Assembly (NCBI RefSeq): GCF_014651955.1
Contig: NZ_BMXW01000002.1
Span: 186,760-250,759, forward strand
Reading direction: 5' to 3'
From: Shewanella fodinae
Lineage (GTDB): Bacteria; Pseudomonadota; Gammaproteobacteria; Enterobacterales; Shewanellaceae
Length of the DNA: 64,000 nt
Below the pieces are notes generated by a model. It searched no databases. It had not been told where the DNA came from and was given only the letters and a program-made list of their open reading frames with translations. A program made the position numbers and the translations under genes. Below are positions 36,118 through 45,599 of this stretch, in pieces (the stretch's first letter is position 1; every line of letters starts with the position of its first letter).

Positions 36118-37065
36118 TTAAGGCGTGTAAATTCCTACCACATCAATGCGGTGCTGCTTCGATGCTTTATCGAGGTCAATGCGCCCACGATTTTCAACGT
36201 CCATGAAGTCAAATGCGGGTAAATCTGCCTCAGCAACCTCACCAGAGATTTCGGCATTGGGATCTTGCCGCAGCGATACAAAATCAAAAGCGTTACGGTC
36301 CACGCCTTGCGATGGTGCAGTGTTTTGCATGGCTGTGAAAATCGTTTCAATGCGACCAGGGAACTGTTTATCCCATACTTTGAGCATGTTCTTAATTTCG
36401 GCTCGCTTAAGATTTTCCTGAGAACCACAAAGATTACAGGGGATAATAGGAAAGCGCTTAAGTTTAGCGTATTCAGCGATATCTTTTTCTCGGGAATAGG
36501 CGAGGGGACGGATCACCACATTTGCACCATCATCAGATAATAGCTTGGGGGGCATGGCTTTCATTTTGCCGCCATAAAACATATTGAGAAACAGCGTCTC
36601 AATGATGTCATCCCGATGATGCCCCAGTGCGATTTTGGTCGCACCAATCCGCTGTGCAAAACCATAGAGTGTCCCTCGACGCAAGCGCGAGCATAAAGCA
36701 CAGGTGGTTTTCCCCTCAGGGATCTTGTCCTTCACAATGGAATAGGTGTCTTTCTCGAGAATATGATAGGGGATGTTTAGGTTATCTAAATAGGCCGGTA
36801 GTATGTCTTCCGGGAATCCTGGCTGTTTTTGGTCAAGATTCACGGCAACAACTTCAAAATTTACCGGAGCCCGCTGCTGCAGATTAAGCAGAATGTCCAA
36901 CATAGCATAACTATCTTTACCTCCGGACAAACAACACATTACCCGATCACCTTCTTCAATCATATTGTAATCGGCAATGGCACTACCTACTTCACGGCGC
37001 AAGCGTTTCTGTAATTTGTTGAGACGAGTTATCTGTTTTTTATCGAGTTCAGTTGTTTCAGCCAT
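36118..37065 (-). CDS. ttcA: tRNA 2-thiocytidine biosynthesis protein TtcA
   Basis: Thiolates cytidine 32 of selected tRNAs with an Fe-S cluster and ATP. The 315-aa protein carries the PP-loop [14 protein letters not shown] (ATP pyrophosphatase), and two CxxC motifs: [11 protein letters not shown] and [11 protein letters not shown]. Length matches E. coli TtcA (311 aa). It is close to uspE and fnr on the same strand, a conserved gammaproteobacterial neighbourhood. No overlap with neighbours. Confidence 0.95.
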   Translation of the reverse strand: MAETTELDKKQITRLNKLQKRLRREVGSAIADYNMIEEGDRVMCCLSGGKDSYAMLDILLNLQQRAPVNFEVVAVNLDQKQPGFPEDILPAYLDNLNIPYHILEKDTYSIVKDKIPEGKTTCALCSRLRRGTLYGFAQRIGATKIALGHHRDDIIETLFLNMFYGGKMKAMPPKLLSDDGANVVIRPLAYSREKDIAEYAKLKRFPIIPCNLCGSQENLKRAEIKNMLKVWDKQFPGRIETIFTAMQNTAPSQGVDRNAFDFVSLRQDPNAEISGEVAEADLPAFDFMDVENRGRIDLDKASKQHRIDVVGIYTP

Positions 37066-37136
37066 AAAAAAACGCGCCCAGTTACTGCTTAAGTCAGGGC
37101 GCGTATTATTCCAGCTAATGTTTTTAGCGTAAAGGG

Positions 37137-38066
37137 TTAATCTTCCAACGGCGACTTGTAGCCATCAGGTTTAATCGCCAGTAAATCACAATTAATAGAG
37201 TCAATGACATGCTCGGCAGTGTTGCCTATCAGGGCAGCAGAAAAGCCTGTTCGACCAACAGTCCCTAGAATTACCAGTTCAGCATCAATTTTTTCCGCCA
37301 CTTCGGGGATCACATCCTCAGGCAAACCTTCTTTTACATGGCAGTTCTTGCAATCGATTCCATAATTGTTGGCAAGGTAGTTTACACGCTGCTCATGCTG
37401 CATACGGATGGTTTCGTTGTAGGTATGGGCATCAAAATCAGGCAGCTCTATTGCCAGATTCACCGGCGTTCCCGGATAGCCATTCACCAGATGAACCTCA
37501 GCATTAAACTTAGAAGCTAGCACCTGTGCATGTTCAATAATCCTGCCATTCAACGATAAATGATCTTCATCTTCAGACGCGACATTGACCGCACATAGAA
37601 TTTTTCCATCCAACGGCCAAGCTTTTTCTTTTACCAATAACACGGGCAGGGGGGCCTTACGTAACAAATGCCAGTCTGTCGGGGTAAAGATAACCGCCTT
37701 TAACTTGTCGTGTTCATGAGTACCTTTAACCAGCAGATCAAATTTCCCCTCTATCGCAAATTTGATGATGCTTTCAAACGGACGGTTATGCCACACGACT
37801 TCGGACTTAACATCTATCCCCCTTTCCTGATAGGGCTTAATCATATCTGCCAGCCAGGCCTTACGCTGGTTGATAACACCGAGTCGCATGGCTTCCCGTT
37901 CCTGGTTCGACAGGATAGAAGTCATTTCGTATGAGAGATCAAAGATAGATAAGAACGCTGTGACAGAAGCATTCGTGCGACTAGCAAGCTCAGCCGCTCT
38001 TGCTAAGGCAGATTGCACGTCAGAGGTGGGATCAACAACAACCAACAATTTTTTATAGTCCATCAT
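37137..38066 (-). CDS. uspE: Universal stress protein E
   Basis: Tandem universal stress protein (two Usp domains of about 150 residues), 309 aa; E. coli UspE has 316. The first domain starts [25 protein letters not shown] and the second begins [14 protein letters not shown], ending with the nucleotide-binding-like [36 protein letters not shown] 38066 is chosen because AAGGA lies 8 bases upstream; a longer reading has no ribosome site. The gene follows fnr and has a FNR/EtrA-like box 61 bp before its start, suggesting anaerobic induction. Confidence 0.93.
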   Translation of the reverse strand: MMDYKKLLVVVDPTSDVQSALARAAELASRTNASVTAFLSIFDLSYEMTSILSNQEREAMRLGVINQRKAWLADMIKPYQERGIDVKSEVVWHNRPFESIIKFAIEGKFDLLVKGTHEHDKLKAVIFTPTDWHLLRKAPLPVLLVKEKAWPLDGKILCAVNVASEDEDHLSLNGRIIEHAQVLASKFNAEVHLVNGYPGTPVNLAIELPDFDAHTYNETIRMQHEQRVNYLANNYGIDCKNCHVKEGLPEDVIPEVAEKIDAELVILGTVGRTGFSAALIGNTAEHVIDSINCDLLAIKPDGYKSPLED

Positions 38067-38126
38067 GGCGGTTTTCCTTTTTCCAGATGACACAACTATA
38101 TCATGTGCTATCACTGGTAATTTGTC

Positions 38127-38140
38127 TTGCTGAAGATCAA
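38127..38140 (-). promoter_or_regulatory. Candidate FNR/EtrA box upstream of uspE
   Basis: On the minus strand TTGATCTTCAGCAA matches the FNR consensus TTGAT-N4-ATCAA at nine of ten conserved positions. It lies 61 bp before the uspE start, in the 96-bp gap between fnr and uspE. Confidence 0.45.
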
Positions 38141-38162
38141 AAAAATGATATTGGCTACAGGG

Positions 38163-38906
38163 TTAGTGGGCTATACCCCCAAGTTCGTATAGCGCTGACG
38201 AATCAACAATTGTGATGTATTTACCATTAACTTCAATCAATCCTGATTTTTGAAAACGGCCTAATAGTCGACTGATAGTTTCTACAGTAAGACCTAAGTA
38301 GTTACCAATGTCACCACGAGTCATGCTTAAGCGAAATTCACGCGGAGAAAATCCACGGTTTCCGTAACGAATCGCCAAATTACCAATGAAAGCAGCTAAC
38401 CGTTCTTCAGCATTCTTTTTGCTGAGCAGTAGGATCATGCTTTGATCTGTCATGATTTCACTACTCATCATCCGCATGATCTGTTGTCGTAGTTTAGGCA
38501 TGGTGCCAGACAGTTCATCTAGGGTGTTAAAGGGAATTTCGCATACCATGGATGTTTCTAACGCTTGCGCAAAACTTTGATGCTGCTGCGCGTGAATGCC
38601 GTCAAAACCAATAACATCGCCTGCAAGATGAAATCCGGTGATCTGCTCATCACCTTGTTCAGTAATGGTATAGCTCTTAATGGTTCCAGAACGAATGGCA
38701 TACAGAGACTTCAGTGAATCCCCGGACTTAAACAATTGCTCGCCTTTTTGAATCGGTTTCTTGCGCTCGATAATATTATCGAGCTGATCCAATTCATTGT
38801 TGTTGAGCGTAAACGGGATGCAAAGTGTCCCCATACTGCAGTCATGACAATGAATTGCACAGCCCCCGGTTGCAGGACGGCGGAGTTTATTACTATCAAT
38901 AGCCAT
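38163..38906 (-). CDS. fnr: FNR/EtrA family oxygen-sensing global regulator
   Basis: Crp-Fnr family activator of anaerobic respiration genes, called EtrA in Shewanella. The 247-aa protein has an N-terminal cluster motif with C16, C20, C23 and C29, and C122 in SMVCEIPF. C20, C23, C29 and C122 are at the same numbers as the 4Fe-4S ligands of E. coli FNR. A cyclic-nucleotide-binding-type beta roll and dimer helix follow, then the [27 protein letters not shown], in which ExxSR is the DNA-reading motif of the family. It is upstream of uspE on the same strand and downstream of ccoS. Confidence 0.95.
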   Translation of the reverse strand: MAIDSNKLRRPATGGCAIHCHDCSMGTLCIPFTLNNNELDQLDNIIERKKPIQKGEQLFKSGDSLKSLYAIRSGTIKSYTITEQGDEQITGFHLAGDVIGFDGIHAQQHQSFAQALETSMVCEIPFNTLDELSGTMPKLRQQIMRMMSSEIMTDQSMILLLSKKNAEERLAAFIGNLAIRYGNRGFSPREFRLSMTRGDIGNYLGLTVETISRLLGRFQKSGLIEVNGKYITIVDSSALYELGGIAH

Positions 38907-39091
38907 ATTCGTTCTCGTATAAAACTGCCGCTGCCATGTTAACCAAAAACCAGCAGCACTACCAGTCAGCGAATAAAATCCTTTACGAAAATACGACGTG
39001 ATGCAAGTTGTGACTAAGCTTAACGGTTACGTGAGAGAGTGAGGAGAGAATAAGACCAACTTATAAAGCCATATTTCTGATAAATATATGA

Positions 39092-39274
39092 TTAATAATG
39101 ATTTTTGTCTATTAAATCATGTTTTTTTGAAAGGGAGTTAGAACCATCATCAGGCTCTATCAACTCTGTAGTTTTAGATTTTACACCTGCCTTAAGCCAA
39201 AAAAGCAGCCCTAAACCAATAAGCACCAGCAGCATTACCAAGGGCAAAATTATGTACATGATGTTTATGGTCAA
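39092..39274 (-). CDS. ccoS: cbb3-type cytochrome oxidase assembly protein CcoS
   Basis: Small membrane protein needed for maturation of cbb3 cytochrome c oxidase. The N-terminal hydrophobic segment (MYIILPLVMLLVLIGLGLLFWLKAG) is the CcoS signature, with a charged tail of about 35 residues. Reading from TTG 39274 gives 60 aa; ATG 39259 (55 aa) is the alternative. It lies 185 bp before fnr on the same strand, as in Shewanella, where ccoI, ccoH and ccoG usually precede it. Here the upstream side holds none of these, so ccoS is an orphan. Confidence 0.72.
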   Translation of the reverse strand: MTINIMYIILPLVMLLVLIGLGLLFWLKAGVKSKTTELIEPDDGSNSLSKKHDLIDKNHY

Positions 39275-39289
39275 TTCCTGTATCCTCAA

Positions 39290-39824
39290 CGAGAATGCTA
39301 CATATCAACCGTATTTTACCTAGACAAAAATATCTTGACTAGAAGTCTTGAGCCATATTTGCTGCCATCGATGACATTCAGCCAATCGGTATATCCAGAC
39401 TTTTATCGCAGGTGTCGGCTGCGATACGTTCAAATCTAAAGACCAGATGACCTCATAACTGCACAGTGAATACGGTGAAGTTGAAATCATCCCGTTGACG
39501 TCTGAACTGTATGCCCAGATGTTGGCCAGTGATGTTGTCGCCGGTGCTGACTGCGATGCCAGCGAAGGCTGAGCACAGCGGAGCGGCCAGCACTGGCAAC
39601 GGCCAAAATCACACAGCCATCCAGCTAAGCACGCAAATAGCCTCACTTATAAATGCGTACAATGTATATTATGTTAAATTACATATAACCAATTACAATC
39701 ACCTTTTCTCTGCTCATACCTAGTTATGTTCACTCTTTCACGCTGAGTTTTCTGCTCGGTGTGATCTACAGGATACAGGAACAGATTATTTAATCTGAAC
39801 TAATGCAGACCATGCGCTACCTAA
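39290..39824. other. 535-bp region without an intact gene, probable rearrangement junction
   Basis: Lies where the rest of the cco operon would be expected. It contains a degraded reading frame (annotated separately) and otherwise no ribosome site, terminator or RNA gene that I can support. Confidence 0.45.
39381..39572 (+). pseudogene. Degraded coding remnant, unidentified
   Basis: One frame reads like protein over about 63 codons (NRYIQTFIAGVGCDTFKSKD, then after a TAA at 39456 LHSEYGEVEIIPLTSELYAQ and MLASDVVAGADCDASEG) and ends in TGA. The in-frame stop and lack of a start suggest a decayed gene fragment. I do not recognise the family; chance remains possible. Confidence 0.35.
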
Positions 39825-40760
39825 TCACTTTTCAACGCTTAAATCGTTAATTGCGATCGCTGCTTTTTTTATCGTCAAAACTCCTAACACACGAGTTAAA
39901 GAAAGATCGGTTTTCATCTTCAACTCTTCTGCAAGTCTGCAGATTTCCATATTGAAATAATTCATCTCAGTCTCTCGATGTGCTTTGATATCCTGAAGCG
40001 TCGAAATCAACTGTCCAGCTGATATTTTACTAATAGCATGTATTCCCTCAATAATTTCTTCCTGATTAATTTCAATACCTGCTTGATTTGCAACGGGTAC
40101 ACATTCTTTTACAACATTTGCCGCTAACGCCATAATTGCTTCATCACGATCGAAAATACCATTATCCGTGTCTAGCAGTGGACAAATAGAATTGAACACC
40201 GCATTGATTATGCCCTTTTTCCAAACTTGATATTGAATATCAGACGCATTGTAAAAACACAGCGCTTTAGTATTGATTACGTCTGCAATGTTAGTTGTTT
40301 TCTCATCAATACCTTCAAGTAAACCAATCGGCGATGGTTTAACCATGCGAGCTGTATAGGTGCCCTCTTGTATTTTTTCTGCAGTGATATACACAACACA
40401 GCGCGATACACTACGAAAACCTTTATTCAGGAACGGACGTTCGATACCAATTCCATTTTGCATAAGCACTATATCTATTGCACTTGCATTATTGGATAAA
40501 ACGTCAGCTAAATATTCATTAGCATTGGCTTTCGCCGTTATGAGCAGAAGTCCTTTAATCGATCTCATTGAAGACAGCGGCTTAGATATTACGCTTTGTT
40601 CAAGAACACAACCATCACTGGACTTTACGGTTATCTTTTGAGTAACACTTACCGCAGAAGTATGTATTCGGAGCACCTCAGCCAACTTACCAGAAGCATT
40701 AAGGTGAGCTGCGAGAGAAAACCCAATGGCTCCTCCACCAACGATGAATAAACCAGACAT
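39825..40760 (-). CDS. 2-dehydropantoate 2-reductase family protein (PanE/ApbA-like)
   Basis: NADPH-dependent oxidoreductase with the ketopantoate reductase fold, 311 aa. The N-terminal GGGAIGFSLAAHL is the nucleotide motif, MQNGIGIE carries the NG active-site pair, QYQVWKKGIINAVFN has the catalytic-type lysine, and QDIKAHRETEMNYF the substrate-binding end. ATG 40760 is preferred because GAGGA lies 9 bases upstream; ATG 40769 sits directly on that site. It is divergent from a LysR gene (236 bp). Sequence style (AT-rich, isoleucine-rich) differs somewhat from the neighbours. It may be a paralogue with a different substrate rather than the pantothenate enzyme. Confidence 0.82.
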   Translation of the reverse strand: MSGLFIVGGGAIGFSLAAHLNASGKLAEVLRIHTSAVSVTQKITVKSSDGCVLEQSVISKPLSSMRSIKGLLLITAKANANEYLADVLSNNASAIDIVLMQNGIGIERPFLNKGFRSVSRCVVYITAEKIQEGTYTARMVKPSPIGLLEGIDEKTTNIADVINTKALCFYNASDIQYQVWKKGIINAVFNSICPLLDTDNGIFDRDEAIMALAANVVKECVPVANQAGIEINQEEIIEGIHAISKISAGQLISTLQDIKAHRETEMNYFNMEICRLAEELKMKTDLSLTRVLGVLTIKKAAIAINDLSVEK

Positions 40761-40996
40761 ATCTTTCATTCCTCATCATAAATGAGTTGGTTAATAAATG
40801 TTGGGCCGACGCAACCGGATAACGGTATTCGGAACTAATACCTGTGGCTCAACGTTGTAGGACCAAAGCTACCGATGAAGAAAACTGCAGCCATCGCCAG
40901 CACTACTTTGAACAATTGACCAGTGTGGAAATGCTAACAGCTGTTTATACTTTTTAAAATCGAATAAATTTGAAGTTATAGTTTTGGAATTATGAA

Positions 40997-41872
40997 GTGA
41001 ATACAGATTTCGATATTAATGCGCTTCGCGCTATTGTGGCCGGCATTGACCTCCGTAGTTTTGCCCGTGCAGCTACACAACTCGGGCGTTCTCAATCGGC
41101 GATCAGCATGCAGTTGAAGAAACTAGAGCAACAAGCTGGCAGTCAACTGTTAGTTCGCAAAGGCAGAACCCTAGTTCTCACCGCTGCGGGCGAGACGTTG
41201 GTTGCTTATGCACGACGTATCATCGCACTCAATGATGAAGCTGCACTTGCGCTTGGCGCAACATCCACTACGGCTAGCGTTCGACTTGGACTGCCCCAGG
41301 ATTTTTTTGAAGATGTAATGCCGGCAACCTTATTTGAATACTCCCGCACGCATCCAGGGGTTCATGTTGAGGTTCAGGCCGGTCCGAATCATATTCTTGC
41401 TGAGGAAATTAGAGCGGGACGGCTGGATGTTGCTATGACATTCTATCCAGAAAACGCTTCAGGACGCGAAGGTTATCTACTCGGCAAGCTACCTATGCAC
41501 TGGATGGCACACGAAAATTTTGTACTAGATTGCTCAGATGCGCGATTACCTTTGGTGCTGTTTGATCACCTTTGTTTGTTTCGACAATCGGCACTTACTG
41601 CACTCGAACAAGCAAATAAACGATGGCGAGTGGCGGTTACAACCCCTAGTTTGCCGGGAATTTGGGCTGCTTTGCGTTCACACCTCGGAATTGCCATACG
41701 CACAGAACATGGCAAGCCCCATGACATTCGGTGCGTTGATAAGACATTGGATCTTCCACAACTTCCAGCCATTGCACTCAAGCTGCTTGTCTCTTCAAAT
41801 GCGTCTCCTGCGGCTCAGGATCTGAGTAAACTGTTGACACACGAAACCATTAGGCTAGTCGCTCCCAACTGA
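40997..41872 (+). CDS. LysR family transcriptional regulator
   Basis: A 291-aa LysR regulator: HTH in FARAATQLGRSQSAISMQLKKLEQQAG (about residues 22-48) and an effector domain with DVAMTFYPENASG. The start is GTG 40997, with GGA 8-9 bases upstream; no ATG is in frame nearby. It is divergent from the PanE-like gene, so it probably controls it, and convergent with the HAD gene. The effector is unknown. Confidence 0.87.
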   Translation: MNTDFDINALRAIVAGIDLRSFARAATQLGRSQSAISMQLKKLEQQAGSQLLVRKGRTLVLTAAGETLVAYARRIIALNDEAALALGATSTTASVRLGLPQDFFEDVMPATLFEYSRTHPGVHVEVQAGPNHILAEEIRAGRLDVAMTFYPENASGREGYLLGKLPMHWMAHENFVLDCSDARLPLVLFDHLCLFRQSALTALEQANKRWRVAVTTPSLPGIWAALRSHLGIAIRTEHGKPHDIRCVDKTLDLPQLPAIALKLLVSSNASPAAQDLSKLLTHETIRLVAPN

Positions 41873-41885
41873 GGACCGCTACACG

Positions 41886-42533
41886 TTATAAGGTTTCCTT
41901 CATGAACTCGTACAAAGATCGCCATTTTTTATCAGCCAAGGAATAGTCTGGATTATCAAAATCATATGTTGGCGGTACAACAATGGTTTTGATGCCGGCG
42001 GCTTTTGCAGCTTTCATTCCAGATACCGAGTCTTCAAAAGCAATACAGTGTTTCGCAGTCACTCCAAGTTTTTGCAACGTTGAGAAATAGACAGCGGGAT
42101 GTGGCTTACCATGTTCCATATGTTCAGATGACGAAATGCCATCAAAGCACTGAGCAATATCAAGTTTTTCTAAAACTGTGTTAATCAAACGGTAGGGAGA
42201 GTTTGTCGATAATCCTACCTTATAATTTCTGCTACAAAAGGAATCGATTATCTGTTTAGCACCCGGCATAGGCACACCGTGTTTTCTTATCAATTCATCT
42301 ACGCAATCAATGACATCATTTTCAACATCTTCAATAGATTTTCGTTTCCATGGGAAACGCTGATACCAAAACTCGGTAACGTCTCGAGTCGTCATGGTGG
42401 CGGTTTCACGACATAATGGGTCTGACAGTTCAACACCCATGGATGAAAACACCTTTCTCTCCGCTTTCGCCCAAAATGGTTCAGAATCAATCAGAAGACC
42501 ATCCATATCAAAAATTGCCGCCACTGTGCTCAT
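41886..42533 (-). CDS. HAD-superfamily phosphatase (YniC/HxpB-like)
   Basis: A 215-aa haloacid-dehalogenase-type phosphatase. Motif I is AAIFDMDGLLIDSEP with D9 as nucleophile and D11 as acid-base, motif II is VGLSTNSP, motif III includes the lysine of HGKPHPAVY, and motif IV is AFEDSVSGMKAAKAAG. The cap is inserted after motif I. Close to E. coli HxpB (YniC), a hexitol and 2-deoxyglucose-6-phosphate phosphatase, including LWYxRxPW-like FWYQRFPWKR. Substrate not readable. Confidence 0.88.
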   Translation of the reverse strand: MSTVAAIFDMDGLLIDSEPFWAKAERKVFSSMGVELSDPLCRETATMTTRDVTEFWYQRFPWKRKSIEDVENDVIDCVDELIRKHGVPMPGAKQIIDSFCSRNYKVGLSTNSPYRLINTVLEKLDIAQCFDGISSSEHMEHGKPHPAVYFSTLQKLGVTAKHCIAFEDSVSGMKAAKAAGIKTIVVPPTYDFDNPDYSLADKKWRSLYEFMKETL

Positions 42534-42772
42534 GTCCTTCCGCTCCTACCTTATAGAAAACGCGTCTATGGTAATAAAATTTAGTTTCGAGATCATATAA
42601 GGTCACAGTCAAAAAATGGGCCGCTTAAGTTTCAGAGTGTGTTAGAAACTCATGTAGCGATCACTTTTACTCAAGCAATCCTGGAATGAAAGCGGATTCA
42701 CCCTACTTATTTGGCATAGAGATAAAGCCCTTTATCAATGAAAACCACCGGTTGGGTTTTAGGGCTAAAAAT

Positions 42773-42805
42773 GAAAAAAGCCCGCTGCAGATGATACAGC
42801 GGGCT
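42773..42805 (-). terminator. Terminator of tRNA-Ser(UGA)
   Basis: On the minus strand AGCCCGCTG (42805-42797) pairs with CAGCGGGCT (42787-42779) and is followed by six Ts. It lies 10 bases after the tRNA. Confidence 0.9.
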
Positions 42806-42815
42806 TCCAGAAATT

Positions 42816-42905
42816 TGGCGGAGGAGCAGGGATTTGAACCCTGGGTGGGGGTAAACCCACGCCGGTTTTCAAGACCGGTGCATTAAACCACTCTGCCACC
42901 CCTCC
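42816..42905 (-). tRNA. tRNA-Ser(UGA)
   Basis: A 90-nt class II tRNA with 7-bp acceptor GGAGGGG, anticodon loop CTTGAAA (anticodon TGA), a long variable arm (CGTGGGTTTACCCCCACC) and encoded CCA. tRNA-Ser genes are common attachment sites; the accessory stretch 39.3-42.6 kb lies on its 3' side, though no direct repeat is visible. Confidence 0.97.
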
Positions 42906-43100
42906 GAACGGCCGAAATATTAGCGTCAACCCGGATGGCTGTAAATATAATTTGTGATAAGTCCATACCGTTTGTTCATTCAGTGCACAAGCTGCATATT
43001 AATTTTGCAGTGATAACAAAAATTAACCATATGACTTGTGTCACCTACCACTATTATTTTACCTTTGTGTCTTCAAAAAGACTCAAAGGACCGGTCTACT

Positions 43101-44015
43101 ATGCTCTCGGAACAATCTTTGGAATTGATCGATCTGGTAGCGCAACTAGGCAGCTTTACCGCAGCAGCTAACCATTTGAACAAAGTTCCTTCGGCGGTGA
43201 GTTATGCTATCAAACAAATTGAAGACGAAATTGATGTAGTGCTATTTGAACGGCATCATCGCAGTGTTTCTCTAACGCCTGCAGGGAGCTATTTTGTTGA
43301 AGAAGCGCGCCAGGTTTTGAAGGCAATGGCGGTGTTGAAACAGGACACTGTTAAAGTGGCCAACGGCTGGCGTCCAACACTGTCAATAGCATTTGATAGT
43401 GTGGTTCGCGCAGATCGGATGGCTTATCTGATCCGGGATTTTTATGCTCATTTTTCTGATGTCGAATTGGTCATTCGCAAGGAAAATTTTAATGGTGTAT
43501 GGGAGTCTTTAGTCAGCGGTCGCTGTGATATGGCCTTGGGCGCTACCGCTAGTATTCCCGTTGGTGGCCCATTTTTATCTAAATCAATGGGGAAACTGCA
43601 TTGGTGTTTTGTAGTTGCCGCTGATCATCCCTTAGCCGTCATTGATGTGCCGCTGCTCGACGAGGCATTACTCCCCTATCCTGCAGTGTGTTTGACGGAC
43701 ACTAGCTGGCAATTTGTTGCTCGTGAATTTTCGGTGTTACCACAACAAAGAAGAATTCAAGTTCCTGATTGGGTGCAGGCAGTTAATCTATTTCGTTCCG
43801 GGCTCGGCATCGGTTGGCTTCCGCGCCATTTGGCTCAAGGATTTATCAAATCCGGTAGTTTGATTGAGAAAACTGTCGTCAATCCGTTACCGGACAGTGA
43901 TTGTGCATTGGTGTGGAACAACCGTTGCCAGTCTCCGGCGATGCAATGGCTATTGCAGTATTTAGGGGATGAACAGCAACTGCGTCATTACTGGATAGAT
44001 GAACATTCAGCATAG
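43101..44015 (+). CDS. punR: LysR family regulator, PunR-like
   Basis: A 304-aa LysR regulator resembling E. coli PunR (YdhB), a purine-efflux regulator. Shared features are the N-terminal SLELIDLVAQLGSFTAAANHLNKVPSAVSYAIKQIED and the effector stretches VELVIRKENFNGVWESLVSGR and IPVGGPF. The ATG at 43101 has AAAGGA 10 bases upstream; a longer frame from 43038 has no ribosome site. No punC-type efflux gene is adjacent, so the target must lie elsewhere. Confidence 0.75.
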   Translation: MLSEQSLELIDLVAQLGSFTAAANHLNKVPSAVSYAIKQIEDEIDVVLFERHHRSVSLTPAGSYFVEEARQVLKAMAVLKQDTVKVANGWRPTLSIAFDSVVRADRMAYLIRDFYAHFSDVELVIRKENFNGVWESLVSGRCDMALGATASIPVGGPFLSKSMGKLHWCFVVAADHPLAVIDVPLLDEALLPYPAVCLTDTSWQFVAREFSVLPQQRRIQVPDWVQAVNLFRSGLGIGWLPRHLAQGFIKSGSLIEKTVVNPLPDSDCALVWNNRCQSPAMQWLLQYLGDEQQLRHYWIDEHSA

Positions 44016-44131
44016 ATTCATGAAACTATGTGATAAAATGGCGCAAGTTGATATGTCAGGCGGAACTTGCTGGTTAGCAGCAACGTCTAAAGTTCATATC
44101 CTGGCATGATTACAGTATTTTGGAGAAGTAT

Positions 44132-44791
44132 ATGAATCAGGAAATCCTTTATCCCTCACGCGCATCTGGTGTCGTCGTCAATAAGATGATACGTAACACC
44201 TATATGTTACTGGCAATGACATTGGCGTTTTCTGCGGTCTGTGCTGGTATTGCCATGGCGTTGCAGATTTCACCATTAATGTCCTTGGGATTATCCATCG
44301 GTGGTCTGATTTTGTTGTTCGTAACACTGCGTAAAGCAGAATCAGCAGCGGGATTGCTATGGGTATTTGCCTTCACCGGGATGGAAGGTGCATCGTTGGG
44401 TTACATCCTTAACCATTATGCTGGAATGGCGAATGGCCCAATGCTCATCATGCAGGCATTAGGATTAACGGCGGCGATTTTTGTGGCCTTGTCTGGTTAT
44501 GCATTAACCACCAAAAAAGATTTTTCCTTTATGCGTGGTTTCCTGATCGCCGGACTCGTAGTGGTACTGGTGGCTGGTATTGTGAATATTTTCCTCGGTA
44601 ATAGCGCGGTATTTATGGCGTTAAATGCGGGGGTGGCCTTACTGATGACCGGGTTTATCCTGTTTGATACCAGCCGGATCGTCAACGGTGGTGAGACCAA
44701 TTATATTCGCGCTACGATTTCCTTGTATCTGGATTTTCTTAACCTGTTCGTTAGCCTGCTGCATTTGCTTGGTGCAGGTAGTGATGATTAG
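44132..44791 (+). CDS. yccA: Bax inhibitor-1 family membrane protein YccA
   Basis: A seven-TM inner-membrane protein of 219 aa, a modulator and substrate of the FtsH protease. Typical stretches are IRNTYMLLAMTLAFSAV, GLLWVFAFTGMEGASLGYIL and IVNGGETNYIRATISLYLDFLNLFVSLLHLLG at the C-terminus. ATG 44132 is chosen because GGAG lies 6 bases before it (a TTG 12 bases upstream would be alternative). Ends with a terminator; tus genes follow. Confidence 0.92.
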   Translation: MNQEILYPSRASGVVVNKMIRNTYMLLAMTLAFSAVCAGIAMALQISPLMSLGLSIGGLILLFVTLRKAESAAGLLWVFAFTGMEGASLGYILNHYAGMANGPMLIMQALGLTAAIFVALSGYALTTKKDFSFMRGFLIAGLVVVLVAGIVNIFLGNSAVFMALNAGVALLMTGFILFDTSRIVNGGETNYIRATISLYLDFLNLFVSLLHLLGAGSDD

Positions 44792-44821
44792 TCCGCGCCA
44801 AAGGTAATAGTTTTAGGTAGA

Positions 44822-44848
44822 ATGGCCCTGTTAATCAGGGTCATTTTT
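44822..44848 (+). terminator. Intrinsic terminator after yccA
   Basis: ATGGCCCTG pairs with CAGGGTCAT (with one G-T pair) around TTAAT and runs into a T-rich tract ending just before tusD. Confidence 0.85.
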
Positions 44849-44853
44849 ATTTT

Positions 44854-45243
44854 ATGAGTAAACTAATCATCTTAGTTACTGGTCAGGTTTACGGCCCGGC
44901 CAGTGGTTGGCATGCATTGCAATTTACCCAAGCGGCATTAGCCGCTGGCGAACAAATTCATTGCGTATTTTTTTTCAGAAATGGCGTAACGCAATCCAAC
45001 GCGTTAGTTTGCCCCGCTTCAGACGAGACCGACCTGCTGCGAGAGTGGCAAAAAATAGCAGATCAATATCATGTGCCATTGATTAACTGTGTTTCTGCCG
45101 CTTGGCGTCGAGGCATTATGTCGGCAGACGATGCTAAAGAGAACGGGAGAACAGGCCATAATCTAGCAGAACCATTTATTATGGGCGGACTAGGAGAGTT
45201 GGTAACGGGCATCGAACAGGCAGACCGGGTGGTGAGTTTCTAA
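44854..45243 (+). CDS. tusD: Sulfurtransferase complex subunit TusD
   Basis: Sulfur relay subunit that accepts sulfur from TusA and passes it to TusE for 2-thiolation of wobble uridine. The 129-aa DsrE-fold protein has the active cysteine in PLINCVSAAWRRGIM. Its ATG follows the yccA terminator by 5 bases and has no visible Shine-Dalgarno. The stop overlaps tusC. Confidence 0.93.
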   Translation: MSKLIILVTGQVYGPASGWHALQFTQAALAAGEQIHCVFFFRNGVTQSNALVCPASDETDLLREWQKIADQYHVPLINCVSAAWRRGIMSADDAKENGRTGHNLAEPFIMGGLGELVTGIEQADRVVSF

Positions 45244-45599
45244 TGAAAGCGATTGCAATCATATTCCGTCAAAGCCCGCACGGTAATGCTGCTGGACGTG
45301 AAGCGCTGGATCTCGCGTTGATGGCCGCTACTTATGAACAACAGGTTCACCTGATATTTATTGACGAAGGCGTACTCAATCTTTTGGGTAATCAACAACC
45401 GGAGCTAATTGGCTGTAAAGATTATATTGCCACGTTTAAAGCACTGGATTTGTACGAAGTCGCATCGGTGATCGTCAGTGAAGTGTCGCTCTGTGGCTTC
45501 GGGCTGGATAAAACGGCATTGGTCTACCCCGCTACAGTGGCTGATGATGGCCAAATCCGTCAACTATTAGAGCAGGTAGATGAGGTACTGGTATTTTGA
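45243..45599 (+). CDS. tusC: Sulfurtransferase complex subunit TusC
   Basis: A 118-aa DsrF-like subunit of the TusBCD hexamer. MKAIAIIFRQSPHGNAAGREALDLALMAATYEQ is typical. The start overlaps the tusD stop by one base and the stop overlaps tusB by four, which fits tight translational coupling. Confidence 0.93.
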   Translation: MKAIAIIFRQSPHGNAAGREALDLALMAATYEQQVHLIFIDEGVLNLLGNQQPELIGCKDYIATFKALDLYEVASVIVSEVSLCGFGLDKTALVYPATVADDGQIRQLLEQVDEVLVF

